In this document: positions 9,745 through 17,875 of the stretch, in pieces
Layout: each line of letters begins with the position of its first letter
Numbering within the stretch: the stretch's first letter is position 1
NCBI GenBank assembly: GCA_021828155.1
Contig: JAKAST010000001.1
Span: 1-64,000, forward strand
DNA: 64,000 bases
DNA from: Microcaldota archaeon
GTDB taxonomy: Archaea > Micrarchaeota > Micrarchaeia > Micrarchaeales > Micrarchaeaceae
Direction: 5' to 3'
Translations under genes and position numbers: made by a program
Notes under the pieces: model-generated
Database searches by the model: none
What the model was told of the DNA's origin: nothing
What the model saw: the letters and a program-made list of their open reading frames with translations, nothing else

Positions 9745-10011
9745 ATGGTTGCAGACACCCCGCAAAAGCCGGTCACACCCCAGAAGCCCGATGCGCAGCA
9801 CCTCGCAGGTTTCCCTGCAGAGATAGTTGACGTGAACAAGAAGGCCAAAACCGGTATGTACGGCGAGGTATATTCTGTGGCGTGCAGGATCCTGGAGGGC
9901 AACGATACAGGCCGCATAATAAGGCGCAACCTCATAGGTCCGGTCAAGAAAGGCGACATCGTTAGACTGCCAGACACAAGCAGGGAGGCAAGGGAGATAA
10001 GGGTAAAGTAG
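9745..10011 (+). CDS. rps28e: 30S ribosomal protein S28e
   Basis: An 88-residue protein. After a Pro/Gln-rich N-terminal extension of about 20 residues comes the S28e OB-like core, with the typical TGMYGEVYSVACRILEGNDTGRI-type pattern (split here) and the C-terminal SREAREIR. The L7Ae-S28e-L24e order is a common archaeal ribosomal cluster. L24e starts 8 bases downstream. Confidence 0.92.
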   Translation: MVADTPQKPVTPQKPDAQHLAGFPAEIVDVNKKAKTGMYGEVYSVACRILEGNDTGRIIRRNLIGPVKKGDIVRLPDTSREAREIRVK

Positions 10012-10018
10012 TGGTAGC

Positions 10019-10234
10019 GTGAAGTGCTCTTACTGCGGTAACGAACTGCCCAGGAATGGGGGAATGATGTATGTCTTCCGTACTGGCAAAATAAATTATT
10101 ACTGCTCAGGCAGGTGCTACAAGTACGACATAGTGATGCACAGGAAGCTTAAGAAGAAGGCAAAGGCCACAATCGCAGCGAGGCCCGCCAAGCCCGATGC
10201 GCAGAAGCCAGAAACACCTAAACAAAAGACCTGA
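10019..10234 (+). CDS. rpl24e: 50S ribosomal protein L24e (zinc-finger protein)
   Basis: A 71-residue protein with four zinc-binding Cys in the L24e arrangement CSYCG...CSGRCYK. It starts with GTG 8 bases after S28e. The C-terminal tail is rich in Lys, Pro and Ala. Its last 17 bases overlap the end of the convergent Nudix gene. Confidence 0.93.
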   Translation: MKCSYCGNELPRNGGMMYVFRTGKINYYCSGRCYKYDIVMHRKLKKKAKATIAARPAKPDAQKPETPKQKT

Positions 10235-10679
10235 TTCTTCTTTTGCCTTGCGCCTTTTTCTTGTATTTGATGAATTCAGTAATTACTTCTCTGTAGCTCT
10301 CTCCAAGATCCATCTTCAGCGCGTCTGAGGGTTTCATCCATCTGTAGCTGTTCAACGCCTCGTGTAGCCTGACTTTTCCTCCTATAGCTTTGCAGTGCAC
10401 GTCGAAGTACACGAAGTGCCTGGGATCGTCGAAGTCTTTGGAGTCTATCAGCTCGCCGTAGGTGACTAATGCTACAGGCTTGAGGTGGAGTTCGGTCTCC
10501 TCCTCGCCCTCTCTAGTCATCGCCTCGATTATGGTCTCTCCCGGCTCAACGTGCCCGCCCGGCATAACCCACTTGTTCCTCCATTTCGCATCTCTGACAA
10601 GCAGTATCTCGCCGCGCCTGTTCTCTATTATGGCGCTACCCGTTACCTCAACCCCCTTCGGGAACCCCATATTGCGCAA
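10218..10679 (-). CDS. Nudix hydrolase
   Basis: Nudix enzymes cleave nucleoside diphosphates linked to another group. The Nudix box GHVEPGE...REGEEETEL is complete, with the metal-binding REGEE core, in a 153-residue single-domain protein. The ATG lies 4 bases after the ftsZ stop, so it is probably expressed as the second gene of an ftsZ operon. It overlaps L24e tail to tail by 17 bases. Substrate cannot be told from sequence. Confidence 0.88.
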   Translation of the reverse strand: MRNMGFPKGVEVTGSAIIENRRGEILLVRDAKWRNKWVMPGGHVEPGETIIEAMTREGEEETELHLKPVALVTYGELIDSKDFDDPRHFVYFDVHCKAIGGKVRLHEALNSYRWMKPSDALKMDLGESYREVITEFIKYKKKAQGKRRIRSFV

Positions 10680-10683
10680 AAAA

Positions 10684-11760
10684 TCATTCCTTGCGGTTCT
10701 TCTCGAATATCTCGTCCAGGTCGAGCTCCTTCAGCTCGGCGACCTTCCTCTGTATGCCGGCTTCCGTGTATTCAGGAAACTCAACCCCGCTCACGACTAT
10801 CATGACGCGCAGCACGTCCTTCTGCATGTCAGGGTCTATCCTGGCGCCCCACTTGAGCATCGCGTCGGGGCTTATGCGGCCCGCCACGTCCTGAAATACT
10901 GATTCGGCTTCCCTGAGGGTAAGGCTCTCGCCGCCTATTATGTTGATTAGCGCCTTCTTTGCATTGCCTAAATCCGCATCTAGCATCGGGCTCTTTATTG
11001 CGTTATCCAAGGCGATGAGAGCGCGCTTGCCGTCGTTTGCGGTAGCAGCTCCCTCACCCGTGCCTATTACAGCATAGCCGGAGTCGCGCAGCACCGCGCG
11101 CAGGTCAGCGAAGTCTATGTTGACCATGCCCGGCTTTGTCACCATCTCCACAATGCCCTTCGTAGCGCTGGCCAGCACCTCATCGGAAACCCGGAATGCC
11201 ATGTTGAGCGGCAGGTCCGGTGCCACGGAAAGCAGCTTGTCGTTATGGATTATTATTACGGTGTCAGCAACTTTCTTCAGCTTGCTAAGACCCTCAAGCG
11301 CGTTCTTCATGCGCATCTTGCCCTCGCTCGAGAACGGCAGCGTCACAATCGCAACTGTTAGTGCGCCGGTCTCCTTGGCCTCGTGCGCTATGGTCGCGAC
11401 AGAGCCCGTGCCCGTTCCACCGCCAAGGCCGCACGTCACGAAAACCAGGTTCGCATCGCCAAGCATGTGCCTTATCTCGTCTTTGCTCTCAAGGGCTGCC
11501 TCTTCGCCAACTTTTATGTCGCTGCCTGCGCCAAGCCCCTTCGTGACCTTTTTGCCCAGGAGCAGCTTGCGCTCCGCGCTCGTCTTTATAAGGTGCGGCG
11601 CATCGGTGTTCATGGCCATCAGCACCGCGCCGTCAAGACCCAGGGAAGCGAGCCTCGTGACTGTATTGCTTCCGCTGCCCCCCGTGCCCACAACATATAT
11701 CTTCGGTTTCGCGCTCTCTATAAATCTAAGGATGTCCTCGTCGTCAACGCTAGCTGCCAT
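10684..11760 (-). CDS. ftsZ: Cell-division GTPase FtsZ
   Basis: FtsZ polymerises at mid-cell to drive division. The 358-residue protein has the glycine-rich GTP loop GGGTGTGS at residues 113-120, the N-terminal GTGGSGSNT nucleotide motif and the T7-loop NIDFADLR. The start was placed at the ATG at 11760 because AGGAGGG precedes it and FtsZ similarity begins there; longer versions reach into the shared promoter region. It is divergent from deoxyhypusine synthase. Confidence 0.93.
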   Translation of the reverse strand: MAASVDDEDILRFIESAKPKIYVVGTGGSGSNTVTRLASLGLDGAVLMAMNTDAPHLIKTSAERKLLLGKKVTKGLGAGSDIKVGEEAALESKDEIRHMLGDANLVFVTCGLGGGTGTGSVATIAHEAKETGALTVAIVTLPFSSEGKMRMKNALEGLSKLKKVADTVIIIHNDKLLSVAPDLPLNMAFRVSDEVLASATKGIVEMVTKPGMVNIDFADLRAVLRDSGYAVIGTGEGAATANDGKRALIALDNAIKSPMLDADLGNAKKALINIIGGESLTLREAESVFQDVAGRISPDAMLKWGARIDPDMQKDVLRVMIVVSGVEFPEYTEAGIQRKVAELKELDLDEIFEKNRKE

Positions 11761-11800
11761 AAAATTACCCTCCTGCTCGCCTGTTTCCCTTTTCCAAGTA

Positions 11801-11810
11801 AAAATATAAA
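11801..11810. promoter_or_regulatory. Shared TATA-rich promoter between ftsZ and dys
   Basis: The AT-rich box (aaaatataaa) in the divergent gap can be read on both strands. Rightwards it predicts a start near 11830-11835, favouring ATG 11861 for the synthase. Leftwards it lies about 40 bases before the ftsZ ATG, a short leader. Confidence 0.45.
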
Positions 11811-11860
11811 AGGTTAGACTCTCTATGAGGAAGTGCGTGTTTTCCGTCAAGGTGCTGAAA

Positions 11861-12826
11861 ATGCCGAACACTAATGGTAATTCACAGAAGAGAGCTCTCC
11901 TGAGAGAGGGCGTAAAGGACATACGTCTCAAGAAGGGCATGCGGGTTTCAGAGCTGATCGCCGCAATGGATAAAATGGGCGGCTTCTCAGCTCAGCACAT
12001 GGTCGATGGCATACACATACTCGACGCTATGCTGTCCAACAAAGAGTCGTACAACTTCCTCTCCTTCCCTGCAGATATAGTCTCGACAGGATTGCGGGGC
12101 GTGCTCGCTGACATGGTGAAACACTTCGACGCCATAATCACTACCTGCGGCACCCTTGACCACGACATTGCAAGGGCGTTTGGGGGCAAGTACAGCGTAG
12201 GCACGTTCAATGCGGATGATGCCAAGCTGCACTCTATGGGAATATATAGGCTTGGAAACGTCTTCATCGAGAACAGGGAATACGGCAAGATGCTCGAGGA
12301 CTCGTTCAGGAAGATAATGGATGAAATATACTCATCGAAGGACTACAAGAAGGAGTACAGCCCGAGCGAACTAATCAATGAGTTCGGCAAGCGGATCCCG
12401 GACGAGCATTCGATACTGCGCCAGGCGTACCTGCACAATGTCAAGATATTCAATCCAGGAATAGTTGATGGGGCATTTGGTACCCAGCTGGCAATATTCG
12501 CGCAGGATCATGACTTCAAGTTGAATGTCATAAAGGACGAGCTGGAGCTGAGCAACATGGTGTTCGACAACAAGGTCACTGGCGCTCTGATGATCGGTGG
12601 CGGTATAAGCAAGCATCATGTCATATGGTGGAACCAGTTCAAGGGTGGTCTGGACTATGCGGTCTACATAACAACCGCCACGCAGTACGATGGTTCGCTT
12701 TCGGGCGCGAGGCTTACCGAGGCTGTATCGTGGGGTAAGATAAAGGAGAAGGCCAAGTACACCACGATAGACGGCGATGCGACCATAATACTGCCGTTCA
12801 TGGCCGCAGCGCTGGACATAGTCTGA
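11861..12826 (+). CDS. dys: Deoxyhypusine synthase
   Basis: Transfers the aminobutyl group of spermidine to a Lys of aIF5A, the first step of hypusine formation. The 321-residue protein has the family pattern throughout; the catalytic Lys is in GGGISKHH (Lys251 from this start), and DLDHD-type NAD-site residues appear in TLDHDIARAFGG. ATG 11861 was preferred over the in-frame ATG at 11825 because AAGGTG precedes it and the TATA box predicts transcription starting after 11825. aIF5A itself is not in the window. Confidence 0.93.
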   Translation: MPNTNGNSQKRALLREGVKDIRLKKGMRVSELIAAMDKMGGFSAQHMVDGIHILDAMLSNKESYNFLSFPADIVSTGLRGVLADMVKHFDAIITTCGTLDHDIARAFGGKYSVGTFNADDAKLHSMGIYRLGNVFIENREYGKMLEDSFRKIMDEIYSSKDYKKEYSPSELINEFGKRIPDEHSILRQAYLHNVKIFNPGIVDGAFGTQLAIFAQDHDFKLNVIKDELELSNMVFDNKVTGALMIGGGISKHHVIWWNQFKGGLDYAVYITTATQYDGSLSGARLTEAVSWGKIKEKAKYTTIDGDATIILPFMAAALDIV

Positions 12827-12896
12827 TTCAAAGCGTGCTCCGGTCCAGCCGTGCCATCACGATTGGATTTTTGCCTGTACCATGGCCGCACTGCGC

Positions 12897-13583
12897 TCAA
12901 TCCACTGTAGTGCCGTTGTGCTGCCTGCCATGAATTGCTGCTTCGAAATCTTTAATCTCAGGCCCGACAAACAGTACCTTTACCTTCGACCTGGCAGCCA
13001 GCAGCGAGGCTACCACGTCGAAAATGAAGTCGCTTTTGGCTTCACGCCTGTCAAACCTTTCAGCCAAGCCTACCATCTCCTCATGGCTCAGCCTTTTTAG
13101 AGCCCTCGCTCCGCGTTCGCTAGGGTTCCTGTCATACACATATGCAGTCATGCCTATGTTAATAAGCGTCTTCGCGCCAGAGGCCTCAGCTGCAAGCATT
13201 GCATCAGCATCGGTAGTTACGCCCTCTACGAAGCCCCCAAACACGGTGATCCTGTGGCGCGTGTGCAGCTCCTTGAACTCGTTAAGGGTTGCTGGCACTA
13301 TGGGCGCAACGTCCATCCCATATTCGAGCATGATGTTCTTCAGGGCCATGGCATTCGTCCTAGTCATGGCTATGCCTATCTCGTCGAGCAGGAGCTTGTT
13401 CCTTATCACGCTACTTACCGCGCCGATTGCGGTGCGCGCGGCGTGGCCTCCGCCCACCGATATGACAAACTTTATGCCACGTTCCCTTCTGATAATGCCG
13501 CAGAACTGCTTCACGTAATTTACATTGAAACCGCTTTCCGGGTGTATTATGCTTCCCCCAAGCGAAATCGCTATTGTCCTCAT
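12897..13583 (-). CDS. pyrH: Archaeal UMP kinase
   Basis: Phosphorylates UMP to UDP. The 228-residue protein has the amino-acid-kinase fold motifs: ISLGGSII at the N-terminus, SVGGGHAAR, and the TTDADAMLAAEASGA substrate segment, as in archaeal PyrH. It starts 38 bases after the beta-CASP nuclease stop and is probably in the same leftward transcript. Confidence 0.88.
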   Translation of the reverse strand: MRTIAISLGGSIIHPESGFNVNYVKQFCGIIRRERGIKFVISVGGGHAARTAIGAVSSVIRNKLLLDEIGIAMTRTNAMALKNIMLEYGMDVAPIVPATLNEFKELHTRHRITVFGGFVEGVTTDADAMLAAEASGAKTLINIGMTAYVYDRNPSERGARALKRLSHEEMVGLAERFDRREAKSDFIFDVVASLLAARSKVKVLFVGPEIKDFEAAIHGRQHNGTTVD

Positions 13584-13621
13584 CAGTCAGCTGGGGCAAC
13601 TCAGATTATTAGCGCTTTCCG

Positions 13622-14878
13622 TTAGTTGGAAAGCTCTATACTGTCCCCCACTATAGGTGCGTACGCGTCGAAGCCCTCCCCCTTCAGCTCCTCCGCGAAT
13701 GCCTTGGTGTTCGCAGGGTCGCCGTGGACGCATATTACAGTGTTTGGCGTGCTCTCCCTGACATACTTGTATAGGTCTGACTTGCCCGCATGCGCAGAAA
13801 AGTCGTACACGCTTATCGGCGTAGCTATCTTGCGCCTCTCGCCATCCACGTCTATCCTGCCCGTTTCTACAAGGCTTCTCCCATTCGTGCCCTCTACCTG
13901 GTAGCCCGTAATGAATATGTGTGAGTTCCTGTTGAGCCTTGTTATGTATTCGAGCGCAGGCCCGCCGTTGAGCATGCCCGCGGGCGTTAGTATTACTGCC
14001 GGATCATCGAGTATGCCCTTCCTGTCGCCGGGGCTGTCTATGAACGTGGCGGCTTTTATTGCATCGCCCAGCAGCTTCGCGTTGTCTATGTATGCGCTGT
14101 GCGTCATCACTATATGCGTGGCCTCGCGAGCCATGCCGTCGATGTATGTGCGCTCCGCCAAGCCGGCCTGCTGCAGCATCGCCAAAAGCTCCTGCGCCCT
14201 GCCTACTGCGAAGCTCGGCACGAGAGCGGTGCCGCCGTTGTCGAGTGTTTCTTTGATCTCGTCTATGAAGCCTCTGACAAGCTTCTGCCTATCTGGGTGC
14301 TCCCTTGTGGCGTATGTAGACTCTATGACCAACGTATCGCTCTTCACGATTTGGGCTCCACGGTGGAGCAGCTGCGGCTGTAGCTTGAAATCGCCAGTGT
14401 ACACTATGCGCCTGTTGTCCCTGCCCTTGCTCCGCTCCACCAAAGTCACAGCGCTTCCGCTTATATGCCCTGCATCGCTCAGAGTGATGTCGTAGTTGCC
14501 GAAGCTGGCGCGGGCCCCATAGTCAATCGCGATGTACCTGCTGTTGAATGTGCCAAGCTGCTTCTTGTGATAGTTCAGTCTGGTGTGGTTCCTCTGCGAG
14601 AGCTTGAGCGAGTCCTCGAGCAGCAGGTTTGCGAGCCTCAGGGTCGGCAGCGTGCCGAACGTCGGTATGGAGATCTCGTTGTACAGCGCTGGAGCGCACC
14701 CGCTGTGGTCCAGGTGGGCATGCGATATGACTGCGAGATCAACCTTTGGGCTGCCTGTAGGGAACCTCGTCTCATGGTCTATCTTAAGCCCGTAGTCGAG
14801 CATTATGTTGCGCTCGTCCTCTATGAGTATGGCGGACCGCCCAACCTCGCTCGCTCCGCCAAAAAAGCGTATTTTCAT
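13622..14878 (-). CDS. Beta-CASP metallo-beta-lactamase RNase (aCPSF2-like)
   Basis: A predicted RNA nuclease. Motif 2 SHAHLDHSG, the DAGHISGSA and YTGDFK metal motifs and the beta-CASP motifs (ESTYATREHP, PSFAVGRAQELL, DFSAHAGK) are all intact. At 418 residues it lacks the N-terminal KH domains of aCPSF1, so it matches the shorter aCPSF2 group; a distant RNase J relation is possible. ATG 14878 was chosen over an in-frame TTG at 14887. Divergent from the membrane-tailed winged-helix gene. Confidence 0.87.
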   Translation of the reverse strand: MKIRFFGGASEVGRSAILIEDERNIMLDYGLKIDHETRFPTGSPKVDLAVISHAHLDHSGCAPALYNEISIPTFGTLPTLRLANLLLEDSLKLSQRNHTRLNYHKKQLGTFNSRYIAIDYGARASFGNYDITLSDAGHISGSAVTLVERSKGRDNRRIVYTGDFKLQPQLLHRGAQIVKSDTLVIESTYATREHPDRQKLVRGFIDEIKETLDNGGTALVPSFAVGRAQELLAMLQQAGLAERTYIDGMAREATHIVMTHSAYIDNAKLLGDAIKAATFIDSPGDRKGILDDPAVILTPAGMLNGGPALEYITRLNRNSHIFITGYQVEGTNGRSLVETGRIDVDGERRKIATPISVYDFSAHAGKSDLYKYVRESTPNTVICVHGDPANTKAFAEELKGEGFDAYAPIVGDSIELSN

Positions 14879-15005
14879 CAGAATCAATCAGGTTCTTGGC
14901 CTTGCGGCTGCATTGTTCGCATTTACACACCAACTTTTCCACTTACCTATAAAAACATTGGTATTCAATACTCTATGCCGCACTGCTGGTCGGCGGGCAG
15001 ATTCG

Positions 15006-15794
15006 ATGTCAGATGAGATAACGTTCCTAGATTTATTGGCTCTGGAGAAGATAACTGGCAATACAGTGGTTGAGAGGTTCGGCAGCCTGATAAACTCCTC
15101 GTTCTTCGACGCGCAGAACATACTCGGTACCCTCAAAGTGAAGGGTGTAATAGACTTCACCACCATGGTGCCCGGTCAGAATGCAATAACGGTAACAGAT
15201 GCTGGAAAGCAGCTTCTTGCCGAAGCCGCAGAGAAGGCAAAGTCGCAGTTCGACCAGCTCGACCTCTCGGTTCTTACGCAGCTGTCCGGCGGCAAGCGCA
15301 CGCTTGTGGATCTTGCCGGCGTTACCAACATAAGACCTAAGGACATGGCGATGCACCTCAACAAGCTCGTAGAGCAGCAGTTCATAACTGCAGACATTCG
15401 CAATGGAACTGTCAACATCATGCTCACCGAGAAGGGCTTCCTGCAGGTGAAGGCCGGCATGCCCGTGCAGGCACCGACACCTCAGACGCCGCAGCAGGGT
15501 GCTCCCGCGCCCATGCCTGCCATGCAGCAGGCACAGCCAACCACGACTCAGACCCCGATGCCGCCCATGGCCACACAGCCAATACCTGCACAGGGTACAG
15601 GTATGCAATCTGTGCAACCACAGGCGCAACCGCAGGGCATTCAACCCCAGCCCGGAAACGGGAACGGCATAGCAGAGCTGGAAAAAGAGCTCAAGGCTAC
15701 TAAGGTAAAGAGGGGCAAGAAAATCACAATTGTTGTAGCTGTGATAGTAATAATCGTAATTGTTGTAGTGCTTCTCCAGCGCGGCATAATATAG
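15006..15794 (+). CDS. Winged-helix protein with Pro/Gln-rich linker and C-terminal membrane anchor
   Basis: Not assigned to a named family. Residues 1-150 look like two winged-helix-type modules (for example LDLLALEKITGNTVVERFGSL and LTQLSGGKRTLVDLAGVTNI as separate helices). A linker of about 80 residues, very rich in Pro, Gln, Ala and Met, follows. The last 25 residues are a basic patch then one hydrophobic helix (ITIVVAVIVIIVIVVVLL), so the DNA-binding part would be held at the membrane facing the cytoplasm. The start at ATG 15006 follows a TATA-like box near 14947-14955; upstream in-frame codons overlap the divergent gene. Confidence 0.65.
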   Translation: MSDEITFLDLLALEKITGNTVVERFGSLINSSFFDAQNILGTLKVKGVIDFTTMVPGQNAITVTDAGKQLLAEAAEKAKSQFDQLDLSVLTQLSGGKRTLVDLAGVTNIRPKDMAMHLNKLVEQQFITADIRNGTVNIMLTEKGFLQVKAGMPVQAPTPQTPQQGAPAPMPAMQQAQPTTTQTPMPPMATQPIPAQGTGMQSVQPQAQPQGIQPQPGNGNGIAELEKELKATKVKRGKKITIVVAVIVIIVIVVVLLQRGII

Positions 15795-15809
15795 CGCTCG
15801 AGTGGTTTG

Positions 15810-16430
15810 ATGGGCAAACTCCTGGAATACATGAAAGCATACTATATGCTGCGGCGCCATGGCATAAGGGCCCTGGACGCCAAGTACGTCAGCAGCGCTG
15901 CGGACGCAATTGATTTCTCTTCGGGCAAACCTATAGTATTGAAGGCGATTTCCGAAAAGGCGCTGCACAAGAGCAAGAACGGCCTTGTGAAACTAAATCT
16001 CTCAACAGAGCGCGACATACGCTCTGCTTATGCCGATCTCGAGTCAAAGGCGCGCAATCTCAAGCCCTACAAAATATTAGCGCAGAGGATGGTGACCAAC
16101 GGCCTCGAGATAATAGTCGGCGGAAACACAGACCCACAGTTTGGGAAGATGGTTCTACTGGGCCTCGGCGGCATATACGTCGAGACGTTCAAGGACTTCG
16201 CGCTGCGCGTCTGCCCGATAACACGCTATGATGCAGCATCCATGATAAGCCAGCTCCGATCACATGCAATAGTTGCGCCAGACCCTGCAACGGAAAAGAT
16301 GATTGCAGACTTGCTGCTCGATGTATCTAACATGCTCACAAAGGAGCATGGCATAAGCGAGTTGGACCTGAATCCAGTTATACTGCACGACGGCACATAC
16401 GATGCCGTAGATCTACGCGTGATAGAATAG
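15810..16430 (+). CDS. acdB: ADP-forming acyl-CoA synthetase, beta subunit (ATP-grasp)
   Basis: With the alpha subunit next to it, this makes ATP from acetyl- or acyl-CoA, ADP and phosphate, the last step of archaeal peptide or sugar fermentation. The 206-residue protein is an ATP-grasp domain (KPIVLKAIS, GGNTDPQFGKMVLLGLGGIYVE in parts, ELDLNPVI). ATG 15810 is used; a TTG lies directly before it. Only 8 bases separate it from the alpha subunit. Confidence 0.88.
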   Translation: MGKLLEYMKAYYMLRRHGIRALDAKYVSSAADAIDFSSGKPIVLKAISEKALHKSKNGLVKLNLSTERDIRSAYADLESKARNLKPYKILAQRMVTNGLEIIVGGNTDPQFGKMVLLGLGGIYVETFKDFALRVCPITRYDAASMISQLRSHAIVAPDPATEKMIADLLLDVSNMLTKEHGISELDLNPVILHDGTYDAVDLRVIE

Positions 16431-16438
16431 GTGCGCCG

Positions 16439-17875
16439 ATGGCCTCGAAATATGCAGACCTGAATCCTATGCTTCAGCCCAAAAGCGTAGCCATAATCGG
16501 TGCATCGTCAAATCCTGATAAGGTAGGCCACGTCATAATGCAGAACTACATAAACGTTGGCTATTCCGGCAGGCTCTATCCTGTCAACATAAAAGCCGAT
16601 GGCCCTATACTCGGATTCAAGTCCTACAAGAGCGTTCTGGACATAAAGGAAAAGATAGACCTCGCAGTAATAGCCGTTCCTGCGCCTGTAGTGCCGGCAG
16701 TGCTGGATGAATGCGGCAGGGCCAAGGTTAGAACTGCGGTGGTAGTAAGCGGCGGCTTTGCCGAAATAGGCGAGACAGCGCTCCAGAATGAACTGGCGGC
16801 CGTTGCTCACAAATACTCGATGCCAGTGCTCGGTCCGAACTGCCTCGGCGTCATGGACCTTAAGTCCAGGATCGACACACTTTTCCTGCCTACCTTCAAG
16901 ATCGACAAGCCGCAGATAGGCGGAGTCAGCTTCGTTTCGCAGAGCGGCGCCGTCGGCAGCGTGGTGCTAGACCTGATCTCGCACGAGGGCTTTGGACTAG
17001 CGAAGTTCATCAGCTACGGGAATGCCGCAGTTATCGACGAGGCAGACATACTGAACTACCTGGCTAACGACGTAGACACAAAAGTGATAATCTTCTACCT
17101 AGAAGGGGTGAAGCGCGGCAAAGAGTTCATAGAGGTCGCGAGGAAGGCCACGCTCAAGAAGCCTGTGATCATAATCAAGGGAGGCACCACAGAGGAGGGC
17201 TCCAAGGCCGTGCATTCACACACCGCGTCGCTGGCGGGCAGCGCCGAGGCCTATCATGCAGTCTTCGAGCAGTTCGGCTTCATCGAGGCCGAAGATTTAG
17301 ACGATCTGCTCTACTTCGCAAAGATATTCGACACGCAGCCGCTCACAACAAAGAACAGGATTGCAGTTATAACGAACGGCGGCGGCATAGGCGTGCTTGC
17401 TACCGATGCACTATACCACAACTCGTTGAGGATGGCAGAGATGAGCAAGGAATCGGAGCGCAAGCTCCGCAAGGCCATGCCCCCAATAGTCAACGTACGC
17501 CTGCCGCTCGACCTCGCGGGCGATGCCGACGACAAGCGATTTGGAATAGCGATCGAGACGCTATCCGAGGACCCCAATGTCGACGCGATAATGGCGCTCG
17601 TGCTGTTCCAGACTCCCGGCGCGGACTCAAGTGTCGTTGCGGAGCTCATCAAGTACGGAACTACGGGCAAGAAGCCTCTAGTGGTGGTGAGTCCGGGCGG
17701 CAGCTACACCGCAGCGCACAAGATCATGATAGAGAGCGCAGGGGTACCGGTTTACGATTCCCCGAACTCAGCCGCGAGATCTCTCGCAGCGCTCATAAGC
17801 TATTCCGTTTATCTAGAGAACGCGGCGCATTCAAATGGCAATAAGAATAACGGGCAGGACAAAGAGACTCATTGA
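16439..17875 (+). CDS. acdA: ADP-forming acyl-CoA synthetase, alpha subunit
   Basis: Contains the CoA-binding domain (SVAIIGASSNPDKVG), the succinyl-CoA-ligase-like domain and the phosphohistidine site SHTASLAGS (His261), which carries phosphate between subunits. 478 residues is the usual size for a separate alpha subunit. It and acdB form a two-gene unit. Its final 41 bases overlap the start of the aminotransferase in another frame, suggesting coupled translation of all three genes. Confidence 0.92.
   Translation: MASKYADLNPMLQPKSVAIIGASSNPDKVGHVIMQNYINVGYSGRLYPVNIKADGPILGFKSYKSVLDIKEKIDLAVIAVPAPVVPAVLDECGRAKVRTAVVVSGGFAEIGETALQNELAAVAHKYSMPVLGPNCLGVMDLKSRIDTLFLPTFKIDKPQIGGVSFVSQSGAVGSVVLDLISHEGFGLAKFISYGNAAVIDEADILNYLANDVDTKVIIFYLEGVKRGKEFIEVARKATLKKPVIIIKGGTTEEGSKAVHSHTASLAGSAEAYHAVFEQFGFIEAEDLDDLLYFAKIFDTQPLTTKNRIAVITNGGGIGVLATDALYHNSLRMAEMSKESERKLRKAMPPIVNVRLPLDLAGDADDKRFGIAIETLSEDPNVDAIMALVLFQTPGADSSVVAELIKYGTTGKKPLVVVSPGGSYTAAHKIMIESAGVPVYDSPNSAARSLAALISYSVYLENAAHSNGNKNNGQDKETH

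Noticed and set aside
11825-11860. C/D box RNA in the deoxyhypusine synthase leader
   Set aside because: A box-C-like ATGAGGA and a CTGA are 23 bases apart with no D' or C' boxes.
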